Source of the DNA: Agrococcus sp. KRD186
GTDB lineage: Bacteria > Actinomycetota > Actinomycetes > Actinomycetales > Microbacteriaceae
Reading direction: 5' to 3'
DNA length: 58,320 bases
NCBI RefSeq assembly: GCF_017168255.1
Contig: NZ_JABFAP010000001.1
Coordinates: 321,750-380,069 of the forward strand
The position numbers and the translations under genes were made by a program. Positions 29,131 to 37,397 of the stretch are shown piece by piece (the stretch's first letter is position 1; every line of letters begins with the position of its first letter). The notes beneath the pieces are model-generated. The model did no database searches and had not been told where the DNA came from. It saw nothing but the letters and a program-made list of their open reading frames with translations.

Positions 29131-30122
29131 TGCTGAGCTTCCACCCCACCCTGCCGATCGTCGTGATCGCCGTCGGCGCGCTCGCGCTCGGGCTGTGCCT
29201 GTGGCAGCTGGTCGCCGCACGCGGGCGCCGGCTCGCCTGGATGCGCCGCGCGCTGCTGGTGCTGCTCGCCGTCGCCATGGCCTTCCGGCCGGCGCTGCCG
29301 GGCGGCGAAGTGCCGACCGCCTCCATCCAGGCGCGCGTGTTCGTGATGATCGACACCTCGCAGTCGGTCGCCGCCGAGGACTGGGGCACCGAGCCGCGCC
29401 TGACGGGCATGCAGGCGGATGTCGTCGAGATCGCCCGCTCGTTCGCCGGCGCCGATATCTCGGTGATCTCCTTCGACTCGCAGGCGAGCCTGCGCGTGCC
29501 GCTCACCGACGACGGCTCCGCGGTGATCGAGATGGTGCGCGCGCTGCGGCCCGAGATCGCTCTGCAGTCGCGCGGCACCTCCGTCGCCGCCGCGCACGAC
29601 CTGCTGCGCACCGAGCTCGAGCGCAGCGCGGCCGAGGATCCGAACAGCCCCGCCGTCGTCTTCTACCTCGGCGACGGCGAGCACACGGCCGAGGAGGAGC
29701 CGCAGTCGTTCGACGACCTCGCGGGCCAGATCGACCGCGGGCTGGTGCTCGGCTACGGCACCGAGCAGGGCGGGCGCATGCGGGTCTCGAGCTTCGACGC
29801 CGGCCAGCAGCAGCAGTACCTGCAGGACCCGGCCGGCGGCGACGCGATCAGCCGCATCGACGAGGGCAGGCTGCGCGGCATCGCCGACCAGCTCGGCATC
29901 ACCTACCTGCACCGCGCGCCCGGCCTGCCGATCGAGGATGCGCTGGGCCCGATGGCGGCGCTCGACGGCGAGGCGAACCTCGACCGCACCGAGGAGGCGC
30001 GCCTCGAGGTCGCCTGGATCTTCGGCATCCCCATCGCGCTCCTGCTCGCCTGGGAGGGCTTCAGCCTGGCCCGCTCGCTGCGCACCACGAGCGGCATCCT
30101 GCCGAAGCGGGAGCAGCGATGA
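29130..30122 (+). CDS. VWA-domain membrane protein (BatB-like)
   Basis: A 330-residue protein with N-terminal helices near residues 8-28 and 40-55, an outside VWA domain, and a C-terminal helix near 290-312. The metal site DTSQS follows VFVMI near residue 72, and YLGDGEHTAEEE supplies the third loop. It resembles the preceding gene in layout but only weakly in sequence, the usual situation for BatA and BatB. ATG 29130 overlaps the upstream stop and its own stop overlaps the next start as ATGA. Confidence 0.87.
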   Translation: MLSFHPTLPIVVIAVGALALGLCLWQLVAARGRRLAWMRRALLVLLAVAMAFRPALPGGEVPTASIQARVFVMIDTSQSVAAEDWGTEPRLTGMQADVVEIARSFAGADISVISFDSQASLRVPLTDDGSAVIEMVRALRPEIALQSRGTSVAAAHDLLRTELERSAAEDPNSPAVVFYLGDGEHTAEEEPQSFDDLAGQIDRGLVLGYGTEQGGRMRVSSFDAGQQQQYLQDPAGGDAISRIDEGRLRGIADQLGITYLHRAPGLPIEDALGPMAALDGEANLDRTEEARLEVAWIFGIPIALLLAWEGFSLARSLRTTSGILPKREQR

Positions 30123-30880
30123 AGCGCCTCCTCCGCCGCCGGGTGATCACCGACGACCAGCGCCGCACGCTGCGCTGGTGGCTGATGCTCGGGCTCATCC
30201 CGTTCGCATTGGTCGCGATCATCCTGGCGACGAAGCTGATCAGCGTGAACGTGCTCAGCGAGAGCGCGATCGATCGCTTCGAGTCGCGGGCCTACTCGCA
30301 GGGCGCGGAGGCGGCACGGGGGCTCGAGACCTGGAACTGGACCGAGCCGTGGAAGGCGCCGTTCGCCGTCGGTGTGAACCTCACGATGGCTGGCACCCTC
30401 GAGGAGGGCCGTGCCAAGATCGAGGAGGCGATCGCGCTGCATGGCGAGCCCACGACGGCGCCGCAGATGAACGAGCACTGCGTCATGGTCGCATCGCTGG
30501 TCACCGCGATCGAGAAGCAGGGTGACGTGGCGCGCGAGGCGTCGGACACGCAGGCTGCCAACGGCTTCTACACCGAGGCGCTCGCGCTCATCGCGGCGCA
30601 GCCCGAGGGCTGCATCGACACGCCCCTGCCCGGCGAGGCCGACACGGCCGCGCAGTTCGAGGCCGCCGTGCCGCGCATCGAGGAGAAGATCGAGGCCGGG
30701 TCGTCGCAGGACGGCGAGGGCGAAGGCGAGGGCGAGGGCGATGGCGATGGCGAGCCGCAGACGCCGGAGGAGCAGCTCGAGGATCAGAACCAGGATGCGC
30801 AGGAGGAGCAGCAGCAGCAGGACCAGTACGACGAGGGCGAAGAGCCCGGCGGCGGCCCGAGCGTCGAGCAGCCCTGGTGA
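30119..30880 (+). CDS. membrane protein with TPR-like region and acidic tail (BatC position)
   Basis: A 253-residue protein. One membrane helix lies near residues 22-42 after a basic start. Residues 55-190 are alpha-helical and look like one or two degenerate TPR units. The C-terminal 60 residues are extremely acidic and Gln-rich (a Gly-Glu run, then Glu/Gln/Asp), encoded by a short GGCGAG repeat near 30714-30740. Position and form match BatC, the TPR partner of VWA proteins. The stop at 30878-30880 lies only 4 bp before the target site of the inserted IS, so this was probably the last gene before proS. Confidence 0.72.
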   Translation: MKRLLRRRVITDDQRRTLRWWLMLGLIPFALVAIILATKLISVNVLSESAIDRFESRAYSQGAEAARGLETWNWTEPWKAPFAVGVNLTMAGTLEEGRAKIEEAIALHGEPTTAPQMNEHCVMVASLVTAIEKQGDVAREASDTQAANGFYTEALALIAAQPEGCIDTPLPGEADTAAQFEAAVPRIEEKIEAGSSQDGEGEGEGEGDGDGEPQTPEEQLEDQNQDAQEEQQQQDQYDEGEEPGGGPSVEQPW

Positions 30881-30888
30881 GTCTCTAG

Positions 30889-32613
30889 GTGCGCGGGTCA
30901 GAATCGGTGACATGAGCGGCGGCGTTGGCTCTGGCGTCGCGCGTTGACGAGCGGGGAGCGGGGCACGGGCGGCATGTTCCGGCGTGCGAGCGTCAGGATC
31001 GCACGGCAAGGGGCTCGTGGTGGCTGTCGGCGGACGCCGCGACGCCCAGGACCCCCGTGGAGGGCTACGCGGGCGCCAGCCCGGCGTCGGTAGCGCCGCG
31101 GAGCTTGCGCAGGTTGTGGCAGATCGTGTGGAGCAGCCATTCGCCTTGCGCGCCGGCGAGTCCGCGCAGCCGGAGCTGTCCGGCGTTCTGCCGGGTCTTC
31201 ATCTGCCCGAACGCGGGCTCCACGATCGCTTTGCGGCGCGCGTAGCCGGCACGGCCCTGCTCGGTGCGTAGCGCGTGCGCCATCTTCTCCCGCCGGCTCG
31301 CGCCCTCCGGGGCCGGCTCTGCCACGCCGGTGGTGGGGAACTGCTCGCCGTGGCGTTGCCGTCCCGTCGCGATCAAGACCTGCGCATCCAGTGTTTCGGC
31401 AGCTTCGAGGTTGGCTTCCGAGCAGTAGCCCGCATCAGCGAGGACGGCGCCCGGGGCACGATCAATCCCCGCTGCGTCGAGGTTCCGTGTGGTCTGGACG
31501 GTCATCGGGACGAACTGCTGGACATCGGTGGCCTGCTGGGTGACCTCGGCGGTCAGCACGATCTGGTGGGCTTCATCGACGACGGCCTGGGCGTTGAACG
31601 CGTAGTCGAAGCCGCGGTTGGTCTTCATCATCCGCGCCTCGGGATCGGTGAAGTTGCGTTGCGCTTTCGGCTTCGGCGCCGCCCTGTCGACCGCGGCGGC
31701 CACGGCCGCGTCGGCCTGCTCGGCGGGCTGGCCGGCGGCTTCGGCCTTCTTCCGCGCCGCGGCTGCCGCCTTCTCGGCCGTCTCGGCCTCGATCGCGTCC
31801 TTCGCCGCCCGCAGCTTCGCCAGGCGTCCCTCGCGGCGGGCCAGCTCCGGGGCGATCTCATCCCCGCGCCGGTCCTCACCGAACTGCTGATCCTCGGCCG
31901 CATCGACTGCCTCCGCCTCGGCCAGGAGCGCGTCGACCTCGGCTTGGAGCTGCTCGATCTTCGGCACGATCCGTTCGTAGCTCATCGCCTTGTGCCGGGA
32001 CGCGTTCGCGGCCACCTTCGTGCCATCCAGCGCGACCCGCCCCAACCGCACCAGTCCCGCCTGCGCGCACACGCGCAGCACCTGCAGGAACAGCCCCGGC
32101 AGGGCGTCCAGGTGGCGGCGACGGAACCGGGCCAGGGACCGGTAGTCCGGCGCCTGATTGCCCGACAGCCACCGGAAGGCGATGTCGCGCTTGCACCGCC
32201 GCTCCAGCTCACGAGACGAGGTCACGCCCGTCGCGTACGCGAACAGCAGTAGCTTCAGCATCATCCGCGGGTCATACGGAGGTGCGCCCGAGGCGGACGC
32301 GTACGACGCGTAGACAGGCGACAGATCCAGGATGTCTTCGACGACCTCGGAGATGAACCGGGCCTCATCGTCCTCGTCCAGCCAGTCATCCAGGCTCGGC
32401 GGGAGCAGGAAGCTTTGGCTCTGGTCGTAGCCGCGGAACGTCTTGGCCGCGGCGGCCGGCGCCGCCGATCTCGTCGCCCGCGCCTCACCCGGCTCGATCT
32501 CGAACAGGCCCTCCGGGCCAGCAGCCACCGTCATGCACCGATTCTCCCAGCGTCCCGCGCTGGCCACCGGATCCGCCCCCGGCGCGTTACCCGAAAGGAT
32601 CTGACCCACGCAC
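30889..32613 (-). mobile_element. IS1182-family insertion sequence, apparently complete
   Basis: The element is 1,725 bp and encodes one transposase on the minus strand. Its ends form inverted repeats: GTGCGCGGGTCAGAATC at 30889 reads against GTGCGTGGGTCAGATCC from 32613, 14 of the first 15 positions matching in register (one mismatch), after which the ends fall out of register by one base. It is flanked on both sides by CTAG (30885-30888 and 32614-32617), which I read as a 4-bp target duplication. The right CTAG overlaps the -10 box of proS. About 176 bp of non-coding sequence lies between the left end and the transposase stop. Confidence 0.85.
31065..32534 (-). CDS. IS1182-family transposase
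   Basis: A 489-residue DDE transposase. The N-terminal part reads [20 protein letters not shown] then [17 protein letters not shown], the DUF772 signature. [15 protein letters not shown] carries the first catalytic Asp, [10 protein letters not shown] the second, and [16 protein letters not shown] the Glu. A coiled, Ala/Glu-rich insertion separates the first two. All catalytic positions are present and the frame is unbroken, so the element may still be active. The start was placed at ATG 32534; the open frame extends upstream out of the element but without coding character. Confidence 0.9.
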   Translation of the reverse strand: MTVAAGPEGLFEIEPGEARATRSAAPAAAAKTFRGYDQSQSFLLPPSLDDWLDEDDEARFISEVVEDILDLSPVYASYASASGAPPYDPRMMLKLLLFAYATGVTSSRELERRCKRDIAFRWLSGNQAPDYRSLARFRRRHLDALPGLFLQVLRVCAQAGLVRLGRVALDGTKVAANASRHKAMSYERIVPKIEQLQAEVDALLAEAEAVDAAEDQQFGEDRRGDEIAPELARREGRLAKLRAAKDAIEAETAEKAAAAARKKAEAAGQPAEQADAAVAAAVDRAAPKPKAQRNFTDPEARMMKTNRGFDYAFNAQAVVDEAHQIVLTAEVTQQATDVQQFVPMTVQTTRNLDAAGIDRAPGAVLADAGYCSEANLEAAETLDAQVLIATGRQRHGEQFPTTGVAEPAPEGASRREKMAHALRTEQGRAGYARRKAIVEPAFGQMKTRQNAGQLRLRGLAGAQGEWLLHTICHNLRKLRGATDAGLAPA

Positions 32614-32614
32614 C

Positions 32615-32620
32615 TAGACT
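32615..32620 (+). promoter_or_regulatory. -10 box of leaderless proS, split from its old upstream region by the IS
   Basis: TAGACT with a 7-nt spacer to GTG 32628. Its first three bases are part of the CTAG flank of the insertion sequence, so everything 5' of the hexamer now comes from the IS end. Confidence 0.75.
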
Positions 32621-32627
32621 CGCAAGG

Positions 32628-34391
32628 GTGATCCGCCTCTCCCAGCTCTTCTTCACCACGCTCCGCGAGGACCCGGCCGAGGCCGAGGTCGCGAGCCACC
32701 GACTGCTGCTGCGCGCCGGCTACATCCGCCGCGCAGGGGCCGGCCTCTACTCGTGGCTGCCGCTGGGCCTGCGGGTGCGCCGCAACATCGAGCGCATCGT
32801 GCGCGAGGAGATGGAGGCGGTGGGTGCCCAGGAGGTGCTCTTCCCCGGCCTGCTGCCGCGCGAGCCGTACGAGCGCAGCGGTCGCTGGACGGAGTACGGC
32901 GACGGCATCTTCACGCTGCAGGACCGCAAGGGCGCTGACCACCTGCTCGCCCCCACGCATGAGGAGGTCTTCACGCTGCTCGTGCAGGACCTGGTCTCGA
33001 GCTACAAGTCGCTGCCGCTGACGATCTTCCAGATCCAGGACAAGTACCGCGACGAGGCGCGCCCCCGGGCCGGTCTGCTGCGCGCCCGCGAGTTCACGAT
33101 GAAGGACGCCTACTCGTTCGACGTCGATGACGCGGGGCTCGCGGCCTCGTATCAGGGCCAGCGCGATGCCTACGAGCGCATCTTCCAGCGCCTCGGGCTC
33201 GACTACGTCATCGTCGATGCAGACGCCGGCGCCATGGGCGGCTCGAAGTCCGAGGAGTTCATGCACCCGACGCCGGTCGGCGAGGACACCATCGTGCGCT
33301 CGGCCGGTGGCTATTCCGCCAACGTCGAGAAGTTCGAGACCGTCGTGCCGGCGCCCATCGCGATCGAGGGGCAGGCGGACGCGGTGGTGCGGGAGACGCC
33401 GGCGACCCCGACGATCGAGACCCTCGTCGCCGACGCGAACGCGCGCTTCCCTCGCGAGGATGGCCGAGCATGGACAGCCGCCGACACGCTCAAGAACGTC
33501 GTGCTGCGTCTCACGCACCCCGGCGGCGAGCGCGAGCTCGTCATCATCGGTCTCCCCGGCGACCGCGAGGTCGACGAGAAGCGTGTCGAGGTGGCGTTCC
33601 AGCCGGCTGAGGTCATCGCGGCCGACGAGGACGACTTCACGGCCAACCCTGGCCTCGTGAAGGGCTACATCGGCCCGTGGTCGCCATCGGGCGCAGTGCT
33701 GGGCGAGCAGGCCGCAACCGGCATCCGCTACCTGCTCGACAAGCGGGTCGTCGACGGCTCGAGCTGGATCACCGGTGCGAACGAGCCCGGCAAGCACGTC
33801 TTCGGGCTGGTCGCCGGTCGCGACTTCGTCGGTGACGGATGGGTTGAGGCCGCCGACGTGCGTGCCGGCGACCCCGCTCCCGACGGCTCTGGCCCCGTCA
33901 CGCTCGAGCGCGGTATGGAGGTCGGCCACGTCTTCCAGCTGGGTCGCAAGTTCGCAGAGGCGCTCGGCCTCAAGGTGCTCGACCAGAACGGCAAGCTCGT
34001 CACCGTCACGATGGGCTCGTACGGCATCGGCGTGACCCGCAACCTGGCCGCGATCGCTGAGATCGCCCACGACCAGAAGGGCCTCATCTGGCCGCGCGAG
34101 GTGGCGCCGTTCGACGTGCACGTGGTCGCCACGGGCCGTGACGAGGCCATCTTCGGCGTCGCCGAGACGGTGGTCGCCGAGCTCGAGGGCCGCGGCCTCG
34201 AGGTGCTCTTCGACGACCGCCCCAAGGTCTCGCCCGGCGTCAAGTTCGGCGACGCCGAGCTCATCGGCGTGCCGCAGATCGTGGTCGTCGGCCGCGATGC
34301 TGTCGAGGGCTCGGTCGAGGTCTGGGACCGCGCGACGGGGGAGCGCTCGAAGGTGGAGATCGCGAACCTCGAGGCTGCGCTCGGGCGCTAG
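32628..34391 (+). CDS. proS: prolyl-tRNA synthetase, bacterial type with editing domain
   Basis: A 587-residue class II aminoacyl-tRNA synthetase that charges tRNA-Pro. Motif 2 is seen in [20 protein letters not shown] and motif 3 in [10 protein letters not shown]. Between them, about residues 230-400, is the INS (YbaK-like) editing domain that clears Ala-tRNA-Pro. The C-terminal anticodon-binding domain is intact. The start GTG 32628 was chosen from the TAGACT box and from the family N-terminus ([12 protein letters not shown]). The stop TAG directly abuts the stop of the convergent symporter gene with no bases between. Confidence 0.97.
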   Translation: MIRLSQLFFTTLREDPAEAEVASHRLLLRAGYIRRAGAGLYSWLPLGLRVRRNIERIVREEMEAVGAQEVLFPGLLPREPYERSGRWTEYGDGIFTLQDRKGADHLLAPTHEEVFTLLVQDLVSSYKSLPLTIFQIQDKYRDEARPRAGLLRAREFTMKDAYSFDVDDAGLAASYQGQRDAYERIFQRLGLDYVIVDADAGAMGGSKSEEFMHPTPVGEDTIVRSAGGYSANVEKFETVVPAPIAIEGQADAVVRETPATPTIETLVADANARFPREDGRAWTAADTLKNVVLRLTHPGGERELVIIGLPGDREVDEKRVEVAFQPAEVIAADEDDFTANPGLVKGYIGPWSPSGAVLGEQAATGIRYLLDKRVVDGSSWITGANEPGKHVFGLVAGRDFVGDGWVEAADVRAGDPAPDGSGPVTLERGMEVGHVFQLGRKFAEALGLKVLDQNGKLVTVTMGSYGIGVTRNLAAIAEIAHDQKGLIWPREVAPFDVHVVATGRDEAIFGVAETVVAELEGRGLEVLFDDRPKVSPGVKFGDAELIGVPQIVVVGRDAVEGSVEVWDRATGERSKVEIANLEAALGR

Positions 34392-35870
34392 TCAGCGCGG
34401 GCGCTCGGTCTCCGCCTCGGGCTCGACGACCTCCCACTGGCCGGTGACCGTCTGCACGTCCTCCCACACCTCGATGCCGCGCACCTCCGGCAGCATGTCG
34501 CGGGTGAAGACCGGGTCCTTGCCCGCGCGGCGCTGCTCGTCGTAGTTCTTCAGCACCTTGAAGGCGACGCCCGAGAGCAGGCCGATCGCGACCAGGTTGA
34601 CGATCGCCATCAGGCCCATGAGCAGGTCGGCGGTGTTCCAGATGGTCGCCGTCGCGATCACCGAGCCGCCCACCACGGCCACCACCGCGAGCACGCGGTA
34701 GACGGTCAGCACCCAGGGGCGCTCGGTGATGAACTCGATGTTCGACTCGCCGTAGTAGTAGTTGCCGATGATCGACGAGAACGCCAGCAGGAACACGATC
34801 ACCGACAGTGCGATGCCCGCCCACGCGCCGAGCTGGCCGGTGAGCGCGTCGAAGGTGAGGCTGATGCCGCCCTCGGCACCGGTGAGGTCGGGCGTCGAGA
34901 CCAGGATGATGAAGGCGGTGATCGAGCAGACCAGGAACGTGTCGAAGTAGACGCCGAGGGTCTGCACCAGGCCCTGCTTCGCGGGGTGCGTGACGGCGGC
35001 CGAGGCGCCGGCGTTCGGCGCAGAGCCGAGCCCGGCCTCGTTCGAGAACATGCCGCGCTTGACGCCCTGCATGAGGATCGTGCCGATCGCACCGCCGGCG
35101 ACCTGCTGGAACCCGAAGGCGCCGGCGTAGATCTCGCCGAGCACCCGCGGCACCTCGGTGATGTTCATCGCCACGATCATGATGCCGAGGATCAGGTACA
35201 GCAGCGCCATCGCCGGCACGAGCGTCTCGGTGACCTTCGCGATGCGGCGCACGCCGCCGAAGATGATCAGGGCCGTCAGGATCGCGACCGCGATGCCGAG
35301 CGTCCAGGCGAGCCAGGGGGCATCCGTGCCGACAGTCGAGCTGATCGTCGCGACGATCGTGTTGGCCTGCAGCGAGGAGAACGCGAAGGGGAAGACGGCG
35401 ATCAGGATGACCGCGAAGAGGATGCCCATCCAGCGCTTCCCGAGGCCGCGCTGCATGTAGTACGCGGGGCCGCCGCGGAAGCCGTCGCTGTAGCGGTGCT
35501 TGTAGAGCTGGGCGAGCGTCGACTCGATGAAGGAGGAGGCGCCGCCGACGAACGCCATGGTCCACATCCAGAAGATCGCGCCGGGGCCGCCGATCGCGAT
35601 CGCGGTGGCGACGCCGGCGATGTTGCCGACGCCCACGCGGCTGGCGGCCGAGATGGTGAACGCCTGGAAGGCGGAGACCGACTGCGCGCTGCCGTCGCGG
35701 GCCTTCGGCGTCTTGTCGCCGAGCACCGTGAACATCGCCGGCAGCAGTCGCAGCTGCACGACGCCGCTGCGCACGGTGAAGTAGATGCCCAGTGCGGCGA
35801 GGATGGGCAGCACGATCCAGGTCCACCAGAAGTCGCCGGCCGTCAGGATCAGATCGTTGAATGCGTCCAC
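34392..35870 (-). CDS. alanine or glycine:cation symporter (AGCS family)
   Basis: A 492-residue membrane protein with about 10-11 helices. Family signatures are visible: SAFQAFTISAASRVGVGNIAG near residue 67, GPAYYMQRGLGKRWMG near 142, and MFSNEAGLGSAPNA near 275. The substrate is most likely L-alanine or glycine taken up with Na+ or H+. The start GTG 35870 is preferred over TTG 35876 because a TACTGT box lies 8 nt upstream. It occupies the place between proS and nusA where rimP is normally found. It may supply alanine to the alanine dehydrogenase encoded upstream, but that link is inference. Confidence 0.93.
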   Translation of the reverse strand: MDAFNDLILTAGDFWWTWIVLPILAALGIYFTVRSGVVQLRLLPAMFTVLGDKTPKARDGSAQSVSAFQAFTISAASRVGVGNIAGVATAIAIGGPGAIFWMWTMAFVGGASSFIESTLAQLYKHRYSDGFRGGPAYYMQRGLGKRWMGILFAVILIAVFPFAFSSLQANTIVATISSTVGTDAPWLAWTLGIAVAILTALIIFGGVRRIAKVTETLVPAMALLYLILGIMIVAMNITEVPRVLGEIYAGAFGFQQVAGGAIGTILMQGVKRGMFSNEAGLGSAPNAGASAAVTHPAKQGLVQTLGVYFDTFLVCSITAFIILVSTPDLTGAEGGISLTFDALTGQLGAWAGIALSVIVFLLAFSSIIGNYYYGESNIEFITERPWVLTVYRVLAVVAVVGGSVIATATIWNTADLLMGLMAIVNLVAIGLLSGVAFKVLKNYDEQRRAGKDPVFTRDMLPEVRGIEVWEDVQTVTGQWEVVEPEAETERPR

Positions 35871-35878
35871 GAGCAATC

Positions 35879-35884
35879 ACAGTA
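35879..35884 (-). promoter_or_regulatory. -10 box of leaderless AGCS symporter
   Basis: TACTGT on the minus strand, 8-nt spacer to GTG 35870. Confidence 0.5.
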
Positions 35885-35963
35885 GACCTATGACCCGGCT
35901 CGGTCCCGGCTCGGGCGGTGATGTGAGGCATCCGGCCCCGCCCCGTCGACCCCGGCGTGCCTG

Positions 35964-35969
35964 TAGACT
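35964..35969 (+). promoter_or_regulatory. -10 box of the nusA operon
   Basis: TAGACT lies about 50 nt before the nusA start, so this transcript has a short leader and a normal ribosome site (AAGGAG at 36008-36013). Confidence 0.6.
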
Positions 35970-36020
35970 GACCGGTCGGCATTCGTTGCCGAACGGACCG
36001 CAGGAACAAGGAGCCCACAA

Positions 36021-37010
36021 GTGAAGATCGATCTGAACGTGCTGAAGACCGTCGAGCGCGAGCGGGAGATCTCCCAGGACGACTTGATCCGCATCACCGA
36101 GCAGGCCATCCTGCAGGCGCACGTGCGCTCGGGCGAGAAGCCCGACCCCGCGGCGCCGCAGCCGCGCGTCGAGATCGACCGCAAGACCGGCGAGGTCACG
36201 CTCTACGAGCCAGAGCTCGACGAGGATGGCAACCGCATCGGCGAATCGATCGCGACCACCGACGACTTCAGCCGCATCGCCGCGACCGCCGCCAAGCAGG
36301 TCATCTTCCAGGCGCTGCGCGACAAGAGCGACGAGACCGTGCTGGGCGCCTACAAGGATCGCGAGGGCGACATCATCGCCGGCGTCGTGCAGCAGGGCAC
36401 CAACCCGCGCATGGTGCAGGTCAAGCTCGGCGACGACATGGAGGCGCTGCTGCCGCCCGAGGAGCAGGCACCGGGCGAGGAGTACAAGCACGGCAAGCGG
36501 ATGCGCGTCTACATCACCAAGGTCGAGCGCGGCCAGCGCGGGCCCCAGGTGACCGTCAGCCGCACGCACCCCTCGCTCGTGCGCCGGCTGTTCGCGCTCG
36601 AGGTGCCCGAGATCGCCTCCGGCGCCGTCGAGATCGTGGCGATCGCCCGCGAGGCCGGCCACCGCTCGAAGATCGCCGTGCGCGCGACGCAACCGGGCAT
36701 CAACGCCAAGGGCGCCTGCATCGGCGAGATGGGCGCGCGGGTGCGCGCCGTGCAGGCAGAGCTGGGGGAGGAGAAGGTCGACATCGTCGACTTCTCCGAC
36801 GACCTGCCCGCCTTCGTCGCCAGCGCGCTCAGCCCCGCACGGGTGTCGGATGCGTTCATGCTCGACGAGAAGACCAGGGCCGTGCGTGCGCTGGTGCCCG
36901 ACTTCCAGCTCTCCCTCGCGATCGGCCGCGAGGGGCAGAACGCGCGACTGGCCGCGAAGCTCACCGGCGCGAAGATCGACATCCAGCCCGACTCCGTCAT
37001 GGAGGACTGA
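36021..37010 (+). CDS. nusA: transcription elongation/termination factor NusA
   Basis: A 329-residue RNA polymerase-binding factor. The N-terminal domain (residues 1-115) binds the polymerase, then S1 (about 120-190, with MEALLPPEEQAPGE) and two KH domains (about 200-325, with GACIGEMGARVRAVQ and AIGREGQNARLAAK) bind RNA. There are no C-terminal acidic repeats, normal for actinobacteria. GTG 36021 has AAGGAG at 7 nt. It normally follows rimP, which is absent here; an AGCS transporter of opposite strand is the neighbour. Confidence 0.97.
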   Translation: MKIDLNVLKTVEREREISQDDLIRITEQAILQAHVRSGEKPDPAAPQPRVEIDRKTGEVTLYEPELDEDGNRIGESIATTDDFSRIAATAAKQVIFQALRDKSDETVLGAYKDREGDIIAGVVQQGTNPRMVQVKLGDDMEALLPPEEQAPGEEYKHGKRMRVYITKVERGQRGPQVTVSRTHPSLVRRLFALEVPEIASGAVEIVAIAREAGHRSKIAVRATQPGINAKGACIGEMGARVRAVQAELGEEKVDIVDFSDDLPAFVASALSPARVSDAFMLDEKTRAVRALVPDFQLSLAIGREGQNARLAAKLTGAKIDIQPDSVMED

Positions 37011-37038
37011 CCTCAGCCGCCCGGGCGTGTCGCCTGTT

Positions 37039-37287
37039 ATGCTGGACTCCATCCGTACGTGCCTTGGCTGTCGCGCGCGCTCCGAACCCGCACTCCTGGT
37101 GCGGATCGCTGTGCAGGGCGACGCGGCGGTCGTCGATCACGATCGACGGCTTCCCGGCAGAGGCGCGTGGGTGCATCCGACGCAGCAGTGCGCGGAACGC
37201 GCAGTGCGCGCGATCCCGCGGGCCCTGCGCCAGCGGCACCTGGATACCTCGCCCATCGCCCGATGGGCACAGGACGGGCTCGTCTGA
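37039..37287 (+). CDS. ylxR: YlxR/RNase P modulator-like RNA-binding protein
   Basis: An 82-residue protein of the YlxR family, nucleic-acid-binding proteins encoded between nusA and infB in many bacteria. The signature RTCLGCR appears at residues 6-12 and GRGAWVHP follows. Start choice is uncertain. ATG 37039 is given, but GTG 37027 is in frame, and the ATG overlaps a promoter-like TATGCT (37038-37043) that is followed after exactly 7 nt by an in-frame ATC. Ribosome-site quality is poor for every option. The family is placed in translation and RNA processing. Confidence 0.85.
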   Translation: MLDSIRTCLGCRARSEPALLVRIAVQGDAAVVDHDRRLPGRGAWVHPTQQCAERAVRAIPRALRQRHLDTSPIARWAQDGLV

Positions 37288-37313
37288 GCCCCGACCGAAG
37301 GAACGAAACCCAC

Positions 37314-37359
37314 ATGGACAACTGATGAGCAGCTCGAAATGAGACCCGTCAGCTATTGA
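37314..37359 (+). promoter_or_regulatory. relay of three overlapping mini-ORFs leading into infB
   Basis: Three minimal ORFs are linked stop to start: Met-Asp-Asn-stop (37314-37325), Met-Ser-Ser-Ser-Lys-stop (37325-37342) and Met-Arg-Pro-Val-Ser-Tyr-stop (37339-37359). The last overlaps an in-frame TTG at 37356 that would begin a longer IF2. GAAGGA at 37297-37302 lies upstream of the first ATG. The seamless junctions (TGATG, ATGA, TTGA) suggest translational coupling or attenuation. Their translation is not proven. Confidence 0.5.
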
Positions 37360-37360
37360 C

Positions 37361-37390
37361 GTCCGCCCTGTCCTGGGCGGACCAGGACAG
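37361..37390 (+). promoter_or_regulatory. mutually exclusive hairpins at the infB ribosome site
   Basis: Stem A pairs 37361-37368 (GTCCGCCC) with 37375-37382 (GGGCGGAC) around the loop TGTCCT. Stem B pairs 37368-37374 (CTGTCCT) with 37384-37390 (AGGACAG). They share bases, so only one can form. Stem B covers the start of the AGGAG ribosome site (37389-37393). This could tune infB initiation. Confidence 0.5.
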
Positions 37391-37397
37391 GAGAGAA

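Noticed and set aside
30925-31245. Plus-strand ORF in the left end of the IS
   Set aside because: Overlaps the transposase gene on the other strand and has no domain or ribosome site.
37361-37390. H-type pseudoknot at the infB ribosome site
   Set aside because: The loop of stem A does pair with the downstream bases, but only one base would span stem A, so both stems cannot form together. Mutually exclusive hairpins fit better.
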